The notes: generated by a model not told the origin, from the letters alone. A stretch of 7,715 nt of DNA from Terriglobales bacterium (GCA_030150795.1 JASLFF010000442.1:1-7715); one strand, 5' to 3'; numbered from the stretch's first letter, positions 1-5,341 are shown. Made by a program: numbers and translations.

Positions 1-863
1 CTTCCGACGCGGCAAGGCAGATCACTGCCTTCGATTTGAGCAATCGCCTGCCGGTCACCGGTAGTGGTGATGAAATTGACGAACTCAGCATTTCTCTTAA
101 CGCGATGATTTCGAGGCTGCAAAGCTCATTTCAGCGCATGACAGAGTTCCTGCGGACCCTTTCCCATGAAATCCGGCAGCCACTTACCGTCTTGCGGTCT
201 GAAACCGAACAGGCATTGCGGCTCGGCAGCAGCGAAACAAATTATCGCGATACGCTTTCCAAGCAGCTTGAACATGTGGAGCTGCTGGCCCGGACTGTTT
301 CAGATCTGATGGAACTGGCCCAATCTGAAAGCGAGCAAATCAAGCTTAACCTTGAAAAGGAAGACCTTTCCGAGCTGGTACAGACTGCCGTTGATGGCAT
401 GCGCAACCAGGCTGGTGAGCGCGGAATCAAGATTTCCGGGACAGTCCAGCAGAATGTGATCGGCTCATTTGACGCGGGCCAGATCTGGCGTCTGTTGCTC
501 AACCTGCTGGATAATGCCATCAAGTTCAACCATAACGGCGGAACTATTGACGTAGTTCTGGCCGTGCATAACGATGTTGCGATTATTTCGATCAGTGATA
601 CCGGCAGCGGCGTGGCAATTGAGGAACAGGGACATATTTTCGAGCGTGGCTACCGCTCCACTTCAGCGCGGAAGTCCCATGTTCCCGGGACTGGGTTAGG
701 ACTGCACTTTGCCCGCAACATTGCGGAAGCTCACGGCGGACGGATTGAGGTGGCGAGTTCATCGGGTAAAGGGTCTTGCTTTAGAGTATCGTTGCCGCTG
801 TTGAATGCCGCCTCGGGCGAAGTGCTCACGCCCACAGTCCACCGCGACGCCCAAATCAATTAA
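1..863 (+). CDS. Sensor histidine kinase, C-terminal part (5' end outside the window)
   Basis: The frame is open from base 3, so the TTG at 36 is not a real start and the N-terminal sensor and membrane part lie upstream. What is visible begins in the end of a HAMP domain (about 3-130; P-V-T-G-S-G-D-E-I-D-E-L followed by N-A-M). Next is a HisKA dimerisation helix with the phospho-acceptor His in LSHEIRQPLT (His codon 165-167). The HATPase_c domain has an N-box N-L-L-D-N (about 501-515), a G1 box DTGSG (594-608), an F-box IFERGY (636-653) and a G2 box GTGLGL (687-704). All residues needed for autophosphorylation are present. The usual R-T-P after the histidine is R-Q-P here, a tolerated variant. 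The domain layout matches heavy-metal or CusS/QseC-like two-component kinases. Its response regulator is probably upstream, outside the window. The protein should sit in the inner membrane and phosphorylate a cytoplasmic regulator; the stimulus cannot be read from this part. Confidence 0.95.
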   Translation, partial: SDAARQITAFDLSNRLPVTGSGDEIDELSISLNAMISRLQSSFQRMTEFLRTLSHEIRQPLTVLRSETEQALRLGSSETNYRDTLSKQLEHVELLARTVSDLMELAQSESEQIKLNLEKEDLSELVQTAVDGMRNQAGERGIKISGTVQQNVIGSFDAGQIWRLLLNLLDNAIKFNHNGGTIDVVLAVHNDVAIISISDTGSGVAIEEQGHIFERGYRSTSARKSHVPGTGLGLHFARNIAEAHGGRIEVASSSGKGSCFRVSLPLLNAASGEVLTPTVHRDAQIN

Positions 864-866
864 CTG

Positions 867-901
867 TCCCCCATTGGGTGCGCTTCAAGCAAATGGAGGG
901 A
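867..901 (+). terminator. Hairpin just after the kinase stop, possible weak terminator
   Basis: TCCCCCATT at 867-875 pairs with AATGG-A-GGGA at 892-901, giving 9 bp with one bulged A and a 16-nt loop, starting 4 nt after the kinase stop codon. No T tract follows, so it is at best a non-canonical terminator or an mRNA 3'-end stabiliser. The rest of the 160-nt gap up to 1023 holds an AT-rich stretch (929-943, AAAATT-TGT-AATTTT) and the ribosome binding site of the next gene. I could not place a convincing promoter. Confidence 0.3.
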
Positions 902-1023
902 TGGCAAGCGACAACAGGCCCATCCTCAAAAATTTGTAATTTTAATGATTTTTCAATGGTTAAGTCGGCGCCAAAGCTGCACAATGCAAAGGTAGAAATC
1001 CGGGTTCTTTAGGAAGGCTTTGT

Positions 1024-1953
1024 ATGAGGATCGCGAACATTGCTGCGCTTATTCTGGCGACGGCGTCTTTTCCAGCGTTTGCTCAAAGGTCTGGCGGACA
1101 TGTGGATCGCAAGCCAAGCCCAGCTACCAGCGCTGTGTCTAACTCATCCTCACCGTCCGGCGCTCAGGTTGCTCCGAACATGCAACCGGCTGTGAACCCG
1201 TATCGCGTGAACCCAGGAAGCGTTGCTCCATCTGCCACTCAGACAAATGCCTTTCGGCCTGCTCCTCCTGTGGCACAGCCTGTCGCACCTCAACCGGCAC
1301 CCACTTCCATAGCATCGGTTCCGGCTGCTATCCCACAGCCAGTTGTAAGTCCAGCTTCATCGCCCGAGCCAACGGCAGCAGTGAATTACACACAAGGGCA
1401 ACTCACAGTGGTATCCCAGAGTGCCTCGCTGGGAACGGTATTGAAGCTCATTTCAGCCAAGACCGGCGCCGTAATAGACTTAGCTCCAGAATTGCAAAAC
1501 GAACCGGTAATCGCTCAAATTGGCCCCAGTGCGGTGCGAGAGGTTATGACAGCGTTGCTCGATAGCCCAAAAATCGATTACATCATTATGGGATCCGGCA
1601 ATGTTTCAGGGGGCATGGAACGAATCCTGGTTCGCACGCGTCAGTCTTTTGGCCGGAACGTAATCTCTATGAGTCGCCCACCGCAGCCCGCTCCGGCGGA
1701 ACCCACAGAATTTAAGTTTGCAACTGGCGCTGCTGTCGGCGGCGTAGCAAAGCCCCAAACGCAGTTGACGCAACAACAAATGATGGAGAACTGGCAGAAA
1801 ATCCGCGAAGAGAAAAAACTAGCGGAGATAGAGCAGCAACGCCAGGACCGTGAAAATGAAGCAAATCACGTGGAGCCGCCGCCACAACCCGAAGCACAAG
1901 CTCAGCCTGAACCCCAGCCGAATAATAATGCGGACAATCCGCCGTTGAACTAG
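1024..1953 (+). CDS. Secreted Pro/Ala-rich protein with a small STN-like domain
   Basis: The ATG start is supported by an AGGAAGG Shine-Dalgarno sequence at 1011-1017, 6 nt upstream. The 309-aa product has a clear Sec signal peptide (M-R-I-A-N-I then a hydrophobic core, with probable cleavage at A-F-A|Q, residue 20/21). Residues about 25-120 are low-complexity and rich in Pro, Ala, Ser, Val and Gln. Residues about 124-205 form a compact segment (Q-L-T-V-V-S, S-L-G-T-V-L-K-L-I, G-A-V-I-D, S-A-V-R-E-V-M-T-A-L-L) whose pattern resembles the secretin and TonB N-terminal short domain. Residues 247-280 are charged and probably helical (K, E, Q, R). The tail 284-309 is again Pro/Gln/Asn-rich. The protein should be exported to the periplasm or cell surface. 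There is no secretin pore domain, no TonB plug and no membrane anchor after the signal peptide, so it could be a stand-alone partner or scaffold protein. The function is unknown; the STN reading is by eye only. Confidence 0.85.
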   Translation: MRIANIAALILATASFPAFAQRSGGHVDRKPSPATSAVSNSSSPSGAQVAPNMQPAVNPYRVNPGSVAPSATQTNAFRPAPPVAQPVAPQPAPTSIASVPAAIPQPVVSPASSPEPTAAVNYTQGQLTVVSQSASLGTVLKLISAKTGAVIDLAPELQNEPVIAQIGPSAVREVMTALLDSPKIDYIIMGSGNVSGGMERILVRTRQSFGRNVISMSRPPQPAPAEPTEFKFATGAAVGGVAKPQTQLTQQQMMENWQKIREEKKLAEIEQQRQDRENEANHVEPPPQPEAQAQPEPQPNNNADNPPLN

Positions 1954-1971
1954 ATACAAACTAAAATCTCG

Positions 1972-1999
1972 CCCCCTCAGAACAAATAATTCGAGGGGG
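1972..1999 (+). terminator. Hairpin downstream of the STN-like gene, probable terminator
   Basis: CCCCCTC at 1972-1978 pairs perfectly with GAGGGGG at 1993-1999 (7 bp, five of them G-C) around a 14-nt AT-rich loop, 18 nt after the stop codon. It is followed only by ATTT, so termination is probably incomplete. The A-rich left flank would allow some activity on the other strand as well. Confidence 0.5.
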
Positions 2000-2277
2000 A
2001 TTTCACGCGATCTAACTAACACCGCAGAAATCGATATGAAAAAGTTTAATGTGGACTTGATAGCGTTCTAATCAAAGTAACCGACAATCATTTTGTAAGC
2101 GAGTTCGGCGGCAACAGCAGTTATTTGTGAAGCCGGCCTCACTGACATCTTGTTTTGCGGGTCCACAAAAGAGAAGCAAGCCCTGGAACTTGTTTCTCTG
2201 AGCCACTCCCGCCATGAATCGACCGGAAGCAGAAGCCTTTCAGTCCCGCTAAAACTGAAGCTTCTTTCCGGCAGGTT

Positions 2278-2297
2278 TCCTGGCCGCGCGGCCAGGA
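2278..2297. repeat. Perfect 20-bp GC-rich palindrome
   Basis: TCCTGGCCGC is followed directly by its exact reverse complement. As RNA it could form a hairpin with a GC-rich stem and a minimal loop. As DNA it could be a dimeric protein-binding site. It lies between helix 2 and the terminator of the candidate RNA. Confidence 0.7.
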
Positions 2298-2324
2298 CTA
2301 TCAGGCAAGGCCTTGCTTGTATTT

Positions 2325-2364
2325 GAGGTTGGATGATGTTGAATCGTCCAGCCTCTTTTTTTTT
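2325..2364 (+). terminator. Strong intrinsic terminator of the candidate small RNA
   Basis: GAGGTTGGATGAT (2325-2337) pairs with ATCGTCCAGCCTC (2343-2355) over 13 bp with two G-U pairs and a 5-nt loop GTTGA. Nine consecutive T (2356-2364) follow immediately. The flank on the other side has no A tract, so it acts only on the + strand. No protein gene on the + strand ends nearby, which is the main evidence for a noncoding transcript here. Confidence 0.85.
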
Positions 2365-2398
2365 GCGCGCCGAAATAATAGCGGCCCACCGAGGTGAC

Positions 2399-2429
2399 AA
2401 AAAAGAATCCCCTTGCCCGCACAAGGGGA
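2399..2429 (-). terminator. Intrinsic terminator of the cold-shock gene
   Basis: On the - strand, TCCCCTTG and CAAGGGGA form a perfect 8-bp stem (2422-2429 and 2408-2415) with a 6-nt loop, followed by TTCTTTTTTG. It begins 26 nt past the csp stop codon and faces the small RNA terminator, with about 34 bp between them. Confidence 0.88.
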
Positions 2430-2455
2430 AGCGTTCGCAGTTGATTGCTTTTTTT

Positions 2456-2668
2456 CTAGTTCGCGCTGCCGCGCAATACGTTTGCAGCCAGAAAGCCCTT
2501 GGGCCCCTTCATGAGTTCATACTCCACGGTCTCTCCCTCATTCAAGGTCCTGTAGCCATTCTCCTGGATAGCGGAAAAGTGGACGAACACGTCTTCCCCG
2601 GTCGAGCGTTGAATGAAGCCATAGCCTTTGGCTCCGTTAAACCACTTTACAGTTCCCTTCTCTTTCAC
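2456..2668 (-). CDS. Cold-shock protein, CspA family
   Basis: This is a 70-aa single cold-shock domain of normal family length. Both nucleic-acid-binding motifs are intact: RNP1 as K-G-Y-G-F-I-Q (residues about 14-20) and RNP2 as V-F-V-H-F (about 27-31), after the typical G-T-V-K-W-F-N start. The start codon is GTG, chosen because a strong AAAGGAG Shine-Dalgarno lies 8 nt upstream (2677-2683 on this strand). Such proteins bind single-stranded RNA or DNA in the cytoplasm and act as RNA chaperones, melting mRNA structure. The gene stands alone, with its own promoter (2903-2932), a leader of about 228 nt and an intrinsic terminator. Whether it responds to cold cannot be told from the protein, since many family members are constitutive. 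Confidence 0.97.
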   Translation of the reverse strand: MKEKGTVKWFNGAKGYGFIQRSTGEDVFVHFSAIQENGYRTLNEGETVEYELMKGPKGFLAANVLRGSAN

Positions 2669-2896
2669 AAATGCAACTCCTTTCGCCTTCAGCGTCAGAT
2701 TGGAAAACTCCGCCTTCTATTGCGAAGGTGGAGAAAAAGGTTGTTGCTTTGCCGGCCAGATGGCTCTTTTCCGCAATCGATGGCTGCCGTGCCGGAAGGC
2801 CCGAAGGCGACTCCAGCAACCGGATCGTTCGGCGAGTTCAAACTGCTGTACAAAAACATCAACCAGAATGCGCCCTGCGGCCTAAGCTGCCGGGAG
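2669..2896 (-). promoter_or_regulatory. Long 5' leader of the csp mRNA
   Basis: From the predicted transcription start near 2896 to the GTG codon the leader is about 228 nt without a convincing ORF. Long structured leaders are known in cspA-type genes, where they act as temperature-dependent switches. GTACAG (about 2847-2852) recalls part of the Escherichia coli cold box, but such a short match may be chance. The leader's 5' boundary depends on the promoter call. Confidence 0.45.
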
Positions 2897-2902
2897 CAGA
2901 GC

Positions 2903-2932
2903 ATAATATTCAGGAACTCTGGTTCTTGTAAA
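2903..2932 (-). promoter_or_regulatory. Sigma70-type promoter of csp
   Basis: Reading the - strand, the -35 is TTTACA (2932-2927, 5 of 6 to consensus), then an 18-bp spacer, then -10 TATTAT (2908-2903, 5 of 6). The start is expected near 2896. An inverted repeat GAAC-N4-GTTC occupies most of the spacer. Confidence 0.6.
2913..2926. promoter_or_regulatory. Inverted repeat GAAC-N4-GTTC inside the csp promoter
   Basis: GGAAC-TCTG-GTTCT has a perfect 4-bp core (GAAC/GTTC) with a 4-bp spacer. It sits wholly between the -35 and -10 of the csp promoter, a classic place for repressor binding. The half-sites and spacing match the core of the Bacillus-type LexA box (GAAC-N4-GTTY), but the central bases do not fit that consensus. 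Confidence 0.35.
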
Positions 2933-2979
2933 GCACTTTGTTTGCAGCGCGGAGTAACGCCAAAGGGAACTTGCTTTAT

Positions 2980-2993
2980 GGAACTTTCGTTCC
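2980..2993. promoter_or_regulatory. Second GAAC-N4-GTTC inverted repeat upstream of yihY
   Basis: GGAAC-TTTC-GTTCC is a perfect 5-bp inverted repeat with the same 4-bp spacing and the same core as the copy at 2913-2926; the centres are 67 bp apart. It lies where the -35 region of the yihY promoter would be. Confidence 0.35.
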
Positions 2994-3004
2994 TCCCAAA
3001 ATGG

Positions 3005-3016
3005 TATTTATAAAAT
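3005..3016 (+). promoter_or_regulatory. Possible -10 region of the yihY-family gene
   Basis: TATTTATAAAAT contains a TATAAA hexamer (3009-3014) and is preceded by TGG, which may act as an extended -10. No good -35 is seen at the right distance. The position would give a short leader before the ATG at 3060 and would exclude the in-frame ATG at 3015. Confidence 0.35.
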
Positions 3017-3059
3017 GTGGAAAGAAGCCGTTTTCTGTTACGATTTTTCAGGATCTCCC

Positions 3060-4010
3060 ATGAGCTCAGGTTCAGTTTCGCCAGCAGTGGACGCGGCAAC
3101 GATTCCTGCCCCGGAATCCCAGGCTTCACGACTTTTGTTGCGGCCTTGGAAACACATGCTGTTGCACCGCGGCTGGCCTACCATGCAATACCTTGCCCGG
3201 ACTGAAGCCCATACCTTTGCATTCTCAGTGGCGGCAAACGCAATTCTTTCATTTTTTCCTTTCATGGTGTTGTTGATGTGGTTGATTCGCAACGTCTTCC
3301 ACTCAGCAACCATGTACAACGTAATAGTGGATTTGTTAAGGGACCATCTGCCTGCCGGTCAGGATTTCGTGATCCGTAATCTTCAATCTCTGGTAAAGGC
3401 CCGCCAGCGGGTCAAGATGGCCTCTTTGGTGATTTTGCTCATCACATCTACAGGCGTGTTTGTGCCGCTGGAAGTGGCTTTCAACCGCATCTGGGGCTTT
3501 GCCAAAAATCGCTCTTATCTGGGAAATCAGATTATTTCTCTGGCGCTGGCTTTCGCCTGCGGCATCCTGGCGCTCACATCAGTAGCGATGGCGGCGGGAA
3601 ATGAAATGGCGTTGACCTTCATGATGCGGGGGAATGAAAACATCATATTCCGGGCCGCCACGTTTGTAGCGCTCAAGATATGTGCCACCCTGGCCAGCAT
3701 TGCCATCTTCTTTTTGATTTACTGGCTGCTGCCCAATGGCAAGATAAAAGCCAGAAGCGTGCTGCCGGCGGCGGTCGCTATGGGCGTGTTGTGGGAAGTA
3801 GGAAAAGTTTTATACATCAAGGCCCTTCCCTGGCTGGATTTTCAGGAGGTTTACGGACAGGCATTTTCGATCTCAGTGGCCCTGATGTTCTGGGCATTCA
3901 TCTCCGGCTTAATGTTGCTGGCGGGTGCACACTTGTCATCTGATTTCACACCTGAAGCTGCTGAGGCGGCGGCCGAAGATGAAGATGAGAGTGGTGTTGA
4001 GTTTTCGTAA
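3060..4010 (+). CDS. YihY/BrkB-family inner-membrane protein
   Basis: This is a 316-aa integral membrane protein with about six hydrophobic segments (residues about 55-77, 119-138, 156-180, 198-222, 234-256, 270-292). Family signatures are visible: F-N-R-I-W-G after the second segment, Y-W-L-L-P-N with K-A-R-S-V-L-P-A-A before the fifth, and V-Y-G-Q-A then G-A-H-L near the end. The start at 3060 is preferred over the in-frame ATG at 3015. AGGA at 3050-3053 lies 6 nt upstream, whereas 3015 has no ribosome binding site and overlaps a -10-like sequence. The N-terminal 50 residues are cytoplasmic and the C-terminal tail is Ala/Glu/Asp-rich. The family was once labelled ribonuclease BN by mistake; its role is still unclear, with transport or envelope functions proposed. 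The gene is divergent from csp. No clear terminator follows, only T-rich sequence (4011-4030). Confidence 0.93.
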   Translation: MSSGSVSPAVDAATIPAPESQASRLLLRPWKHMLLHRGWPTMQYLARTEAHTFAFSVAANAILSFFPFMVLLMWLIRNVFHSATMYNVIVDLLRDHLPAGQDFVIRNLQSLVKARQRVKMASLVILLITSTGVFVPLEVAFNRIWGFAKNRSYLGNQIISLALAFACGILALTSVAMAAGNEMALTFMMRGNENIIFRAATFVALKICATLASIAIFFLIYWLLPNGKIKARSVLPAAVAMGVLWEVGKVLYIKALPWLDFQEVYGQAFSISVALMFWAFISGLMLLAGAHLSSDFTPEAAEAAAEDEDESGVEFS

Positions 4011-4144
4011 CTTTTGACTTTTGGTTTTTGTTAAATTCTCTCGTCCGGACTGCACGAAACCCCTCTGTTGACGATAGAATTTCTTGTAGTACCTGGATTC
4101 CCTCCCCTGGGCGTTTTGCCCTTCCCCTGCGCTGGTTTCCACGG
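4011..4144. other. Intergenic stretch without a recognisable gene
   Basis: After yihY the sequence is T-rich, then mixed. TTGACG at 4068-4073 looks like a -35 but no matching -10 follows at 15-18 bp. Open frames here on both strands have no ribosome binding site and no recognisable protein pattern. Together with the duplication that follows, the gap between listed genes spans 4011-4410. Confidence 0.5.
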
Positions 4145-4217
4145 GCCCGAGAAACAAAAATTGCAGTTGTTGCGTTTGGACAACTGCCTGCACTAAAGGA
4201 GGAAGGGTTGCGGAAGT
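4145..4217 (+). repeat. Upstream copy (A) of an imperfect tandem duplication
   Basis: This segment matches 4347-4420 with an offset of 202-203 bp. Shared blocks include CNGTNGTTGCG (4164-4174 against 4366-4376), ACTGCCT (4183-4189 against 4386-4392), CTAAAGGAG (4193-4201 against 4396-4404) and TGCGGAA at the start codon. Over 4181-4216 about 28 of 36 bases are identical. The repeat thus covers a leader, Shine-Dalgarno and start codon. Confidence 0.65.
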
Positions 4218-4331
4218 GTAGTTCGCTCGTCGTTGGCAATGGTCTTAATTGGTGAGAGGGAGCGCGATGCAAGCTTACGCGAAAACTCTCTCCCCACTTG
4301 TTCCCCGCCCGCTGCCGGCAAGGTTGCAAAT
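4208..4331 (+). pseudogene. Decayed copy of the small secreted peptide gene
   Basis: After a strong AAAGGAGGAAGG site, TTG-CGG-AAG matches the ATG-CGG-AAA start of the intact gene at 4411. The frame stops after 15 codons (M-R-K-C-S-S-L-V-V-G-N...). After a frame change, a hydrophobic stretch (S-L-A-M-V-L-I-G), then D-A-S-L and a Pro-rich end with A-A-G-K, parallel the intact peptide's M-L-L-V-A-S-I, N-A-S-F and P-P-G-K. ATGCAAGCTT occurs in both copies (4267-4276 and 4460-4469). Similarity is partial, so this is a probable relic; a very short leader peptide is the alternative. Confidence 0.45.
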
Positions 4332-4346
4332 AGATTTTGTAGTTGA

Positions 4347-4420
4347 GGCCCTGAAATAAAATTCACGGTCGTTGCGCGCTGGGCGACTGCCTACTCTAAA
4401 GGAGAAAAGTATGCGGAAAA
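4347..4420 (+). repeat. Downstream copy (B) of the tandem duplication, leader of the small peptide gene
   Basis: This is the partner of 4145-4217. It includes a -10-like TAAAAT at 4357-4362 (5 of 6 to consensus, no good -35), the conserved ACTGCCT and CTAAAGGAG blocks, and the start of the small peptide gene. Preservation of the block up to the start codon suggests that this leader is part of the functional unit. Confidence 0.6.
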
Positions 4421-4539
4421 ATATGATTCGGATGTTACTGGTGGCGTCAATCTTTGTGAATGCAAGCTTTATCCAACCGGCACTAACAGGACCAAATCCT
4501 GTGCCGATGCCAACAGGCCCGTACCCTCCGGGTAAATAA
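4411..4539 (+). CDS. Small secreted proline-rich peptide (42 aa)
   Basis: The ATG lies 6 nt after AAAGGAGA (4398-4405), one of the best ribosome binding sites in the window, and 42 codons end in TAA. The product has a basic start (M-R-K-N-M-I-R), a hydrophobic core (M-L-L-V-A-S-I-F-V, residues 8-16) and a probable signal peptidase site at V-N-A|S (18/19). The remaining 24 residues contain eight prolines and two T-G-P units (26-28 and 35-37), ending P-P-G-K. The peptide should be exported and could be cleaved further. The gene sits 46 nt upstream of a 7-transmembrane protein, separated by a hairpin. I do not recognise the family. A secreted signal or surface peptide is possible; a leader peptide or small exported structural peptide is the alternative. 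The signal-peptide shape, strong Shine-Dalgarno and partial upstream copy argue that it is translated. Confidence 0.7.
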   Translation: MRKNMIRMLLVASIFVNASFIQPALTGPNPVPMPTGPYPPGK

Positions 4540-4552
4540 ATTTGCTGAGAGA

Positions 4553-4578
4553 GAGTGGCTAGTTTAAGCTGGCCACTC
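4553..4578 (+). terminator. Hairpin between the peptide gene and the 7-TM gene (attenuator-like)
   Basis: GAGTGGCTAG (4553-4562) pairs with CTGGCCACTC (4569-4578): 10 bp with one G-U and the loop TTTAAG. ATTCCTT follows rather than a T run, so full termination is unlikely. It ends 7 nt before the ATG at 4586, where no Shine-Dalgarno is seen. It may set the ratio of peptide to membrane protein by partial termination, RNA processing or blocking of the ribosome. Confidence 0.5.
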
Positions 4579-4585
4579 ATTCCTT

Positions 4586-5341
4586 ATGAATAAAGGCGAA
4601 TTAGCGATGGCGCTTATCGGAAACGCCCTGCAATTTTGCCTGCTCATACAACTGCTAAGACTTAAATCATATCGCGAATTCCCGGCATTTCTAGCGTTTC
4701 TTAGCTTTTCTATAATCAGTGCCATCACTGGCGTCGCTACTGGCGGCCACGCTCACATTTACTTCTATGAGTATTGGATAAGCGAGGTTATTTACAGCGC
4801 CCTGGCCTTTTTTGCCCTTCAAGAGGCAGTTCGTTCTGTCTTTAGGAATTTTCACACCCTCCGCTGGTTCAAAGTGTCTTTTCCCAGTATCGGAATTTTG
4901 ATCTTGATTGTGGCCCTTTTTAGGGCGGCTTTTTTTCGCTCGGCACATGATTACCCGCTTATCGTGGCAATTATTTCCCTGGAAATTGCGGTCGGATTCC
5001 TGCAATTTGGCATATTTAGCCTGTTTATTATTCTGGTCAGGCTGTTTCACCTGCGCTGGGGCCAGCACGCCGCAGGCATTGTTTTCGGCTTTGGCGTCAG
5101 CGCCGCCGGGTCTCTGGTGGCCTTCCTGCTACGTTCCGAATTTGGAACGAAATTTGACCCTGTTATCAGAATTGCGCCTGCCATCGCGTACAGTATTGGG
5201 GTAGCGATTTGGCTGGCCACTTTTCTAAAGGCGGAGTCTGGCGGGCCGGAAGCAGCATGGGCCACGGCACTTACACCCGAACAAATGATTACAGAACTCA
5301 GGCGGCATACTAAGACAGTGAAAGGCATCCTAACGCGATGA
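4586..5341 (+). CDS. Seven-transmembrane protein of unknown function
   Basis: The 251-aa product has seven hydrophobic segments, at residues about 6-26, 33-52, 62-82, 98-118, 124-152, 161-182 and 194-214, and a hydrophilic C-terminal tail of about 36 residues. A Tyr-rich stretch (H-I-Y-F-Y-E-Y-W-I-S-E, 57-67) joins segments 2 and 3. R-N-F-H-T-L-R-W-F-K (87-96) joins segments 3 and 4. I have an impression of similar unnamed membrane proteins in Acidobacteriota but cannot name a family. The start at 4586 has no Shine-Dalgarno and follows a hairpin. The in-frame ATG at 4607 (residue 8), with AAAGG upstream, would still keep the first segment. The next gene overlaps by ATGA, so both proteins are probably made together. 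Transport, signalling or lipid-related roles are all possible; no catalytic motif is evident. Confidence 0.85.
   Translation: MNKGELAMALIGNALQFCLLIQLLRLKSYREFPAFLAFLSFSIISAITGVATGGHAHIYFYEYWISEVIYSALAFFALQEAVRSVFRNFHTLRWFKVSFPSIGILILIVALFRAAFFRSAHDYPLIVAIISLEIAVGFLQFGIFSLFIILVRLFHLRWGQHAAGIVFGFGVSAAGSLVAFLLRSEFGTKFDPVIRIAPAIAYSIGVAIWLATFLKAESGGPEAAWATALTPEQMITELRRHTKTVKGILTR

Larger units (their letters stand above)
2150..2364 (+). ncRNA. Candidate structured small RNA with its own intrinsic terminator
   Basis: No credible ORF fits this stretch, but the + strand has closely packed local helices. Helix 1 is AGAGAAGCAAG (2170-2180) with CTTGTTTCTCT (2189-2199): 11 bp with one G-U and the 8-nt loop ccctggaa. 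Helix 2 runs from CCGGAA (2223-2228) to TTCCGG (2266-2271) and continues inward through AGAAG/CTTCT and CTT(T)CAGT/ACTGAAG. It has about 18 bp, three small bulges and the loop cccgctaaa. A 20-bp perfect palindrome (2278-2297) and a 12-bp palindrome (2305-2316) follow. A 13-bp terminator stem with T9 then ends the unit at 2364. The poly-T polarity fixes the strand as +. The 5' end is uncertain, since I found no convincing promoter in 2000-2150; a long structured 3' UTR of the 1024-1953 gene is the main alternative. I found none of the hallmark sequences I know for tmRNA, RNase P RNA or SRP RNA, and no 6S-like end-to-end closing stem. Confidence 0.5.

Noticed and set aside
2036..2071. 11-codon mini-ORF M-K-K-F-N-V-D-L-I-A-F
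   Set aside because: No Shine-Dalgarno sequence and no linked downstream + strand gene for a leader peptide to control.
2223..2271. CCGGAAGCAG resembling the SRP RNA apical motif
   Set aside because: In SRP RNA the GGAA is a tetraloop flanked by a defined internal loop. Here the bases pair with TTCCGG downstream, so the match is superficial.
2068..2424. 118-codon open frame on the - strand (TTG start)
   Set aside because: Its start lies inside the csp terminator hairpin, it has no ribosome binding site, and it runs antisense through the stems of the candidate RNA. The protein shows no recognisable pattern.
2333..3013. 226-codon open frame on the + strand
   Set aside because: It runs antisense through the whole csp gene, its leader and promoter, and begins inside the small RNA terminator stem.
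3015..3059. Upstream in-frame ATG (3015) as start of the yihY-family gene
   Set aside because: No ribosome binding site and overlap with a -10-like TATAAA; the ATG at 3060 has AGGA at proper spacing.
2695..3129. 144-codon open frame on the - strand
   Set aside because: It spans the divergent promoter region and the start of the yihY-family gene, with no family pattern; it follows from open frames in noncoding sequence.
4028..4255. 75-codon open frame on the + strand
   Set aside because: It lacks a ribosome binding site at its start and passes through the duplicated leader A. Its last 15 codons are those of the decayed peptide copy.
3946..4329. 127-codon open frame on the - strand
   Set aside because: It is antisense to the end of yihY and the duplicated leader, basic and low in complexity, and has no start signals.
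5135..5152. Inverted repeat CGTTCC-GAATTT-GGAACG
   Set aside because: It lies deep inside the 7-TM coding region with different spacing from the promoter repeats; probably chance.
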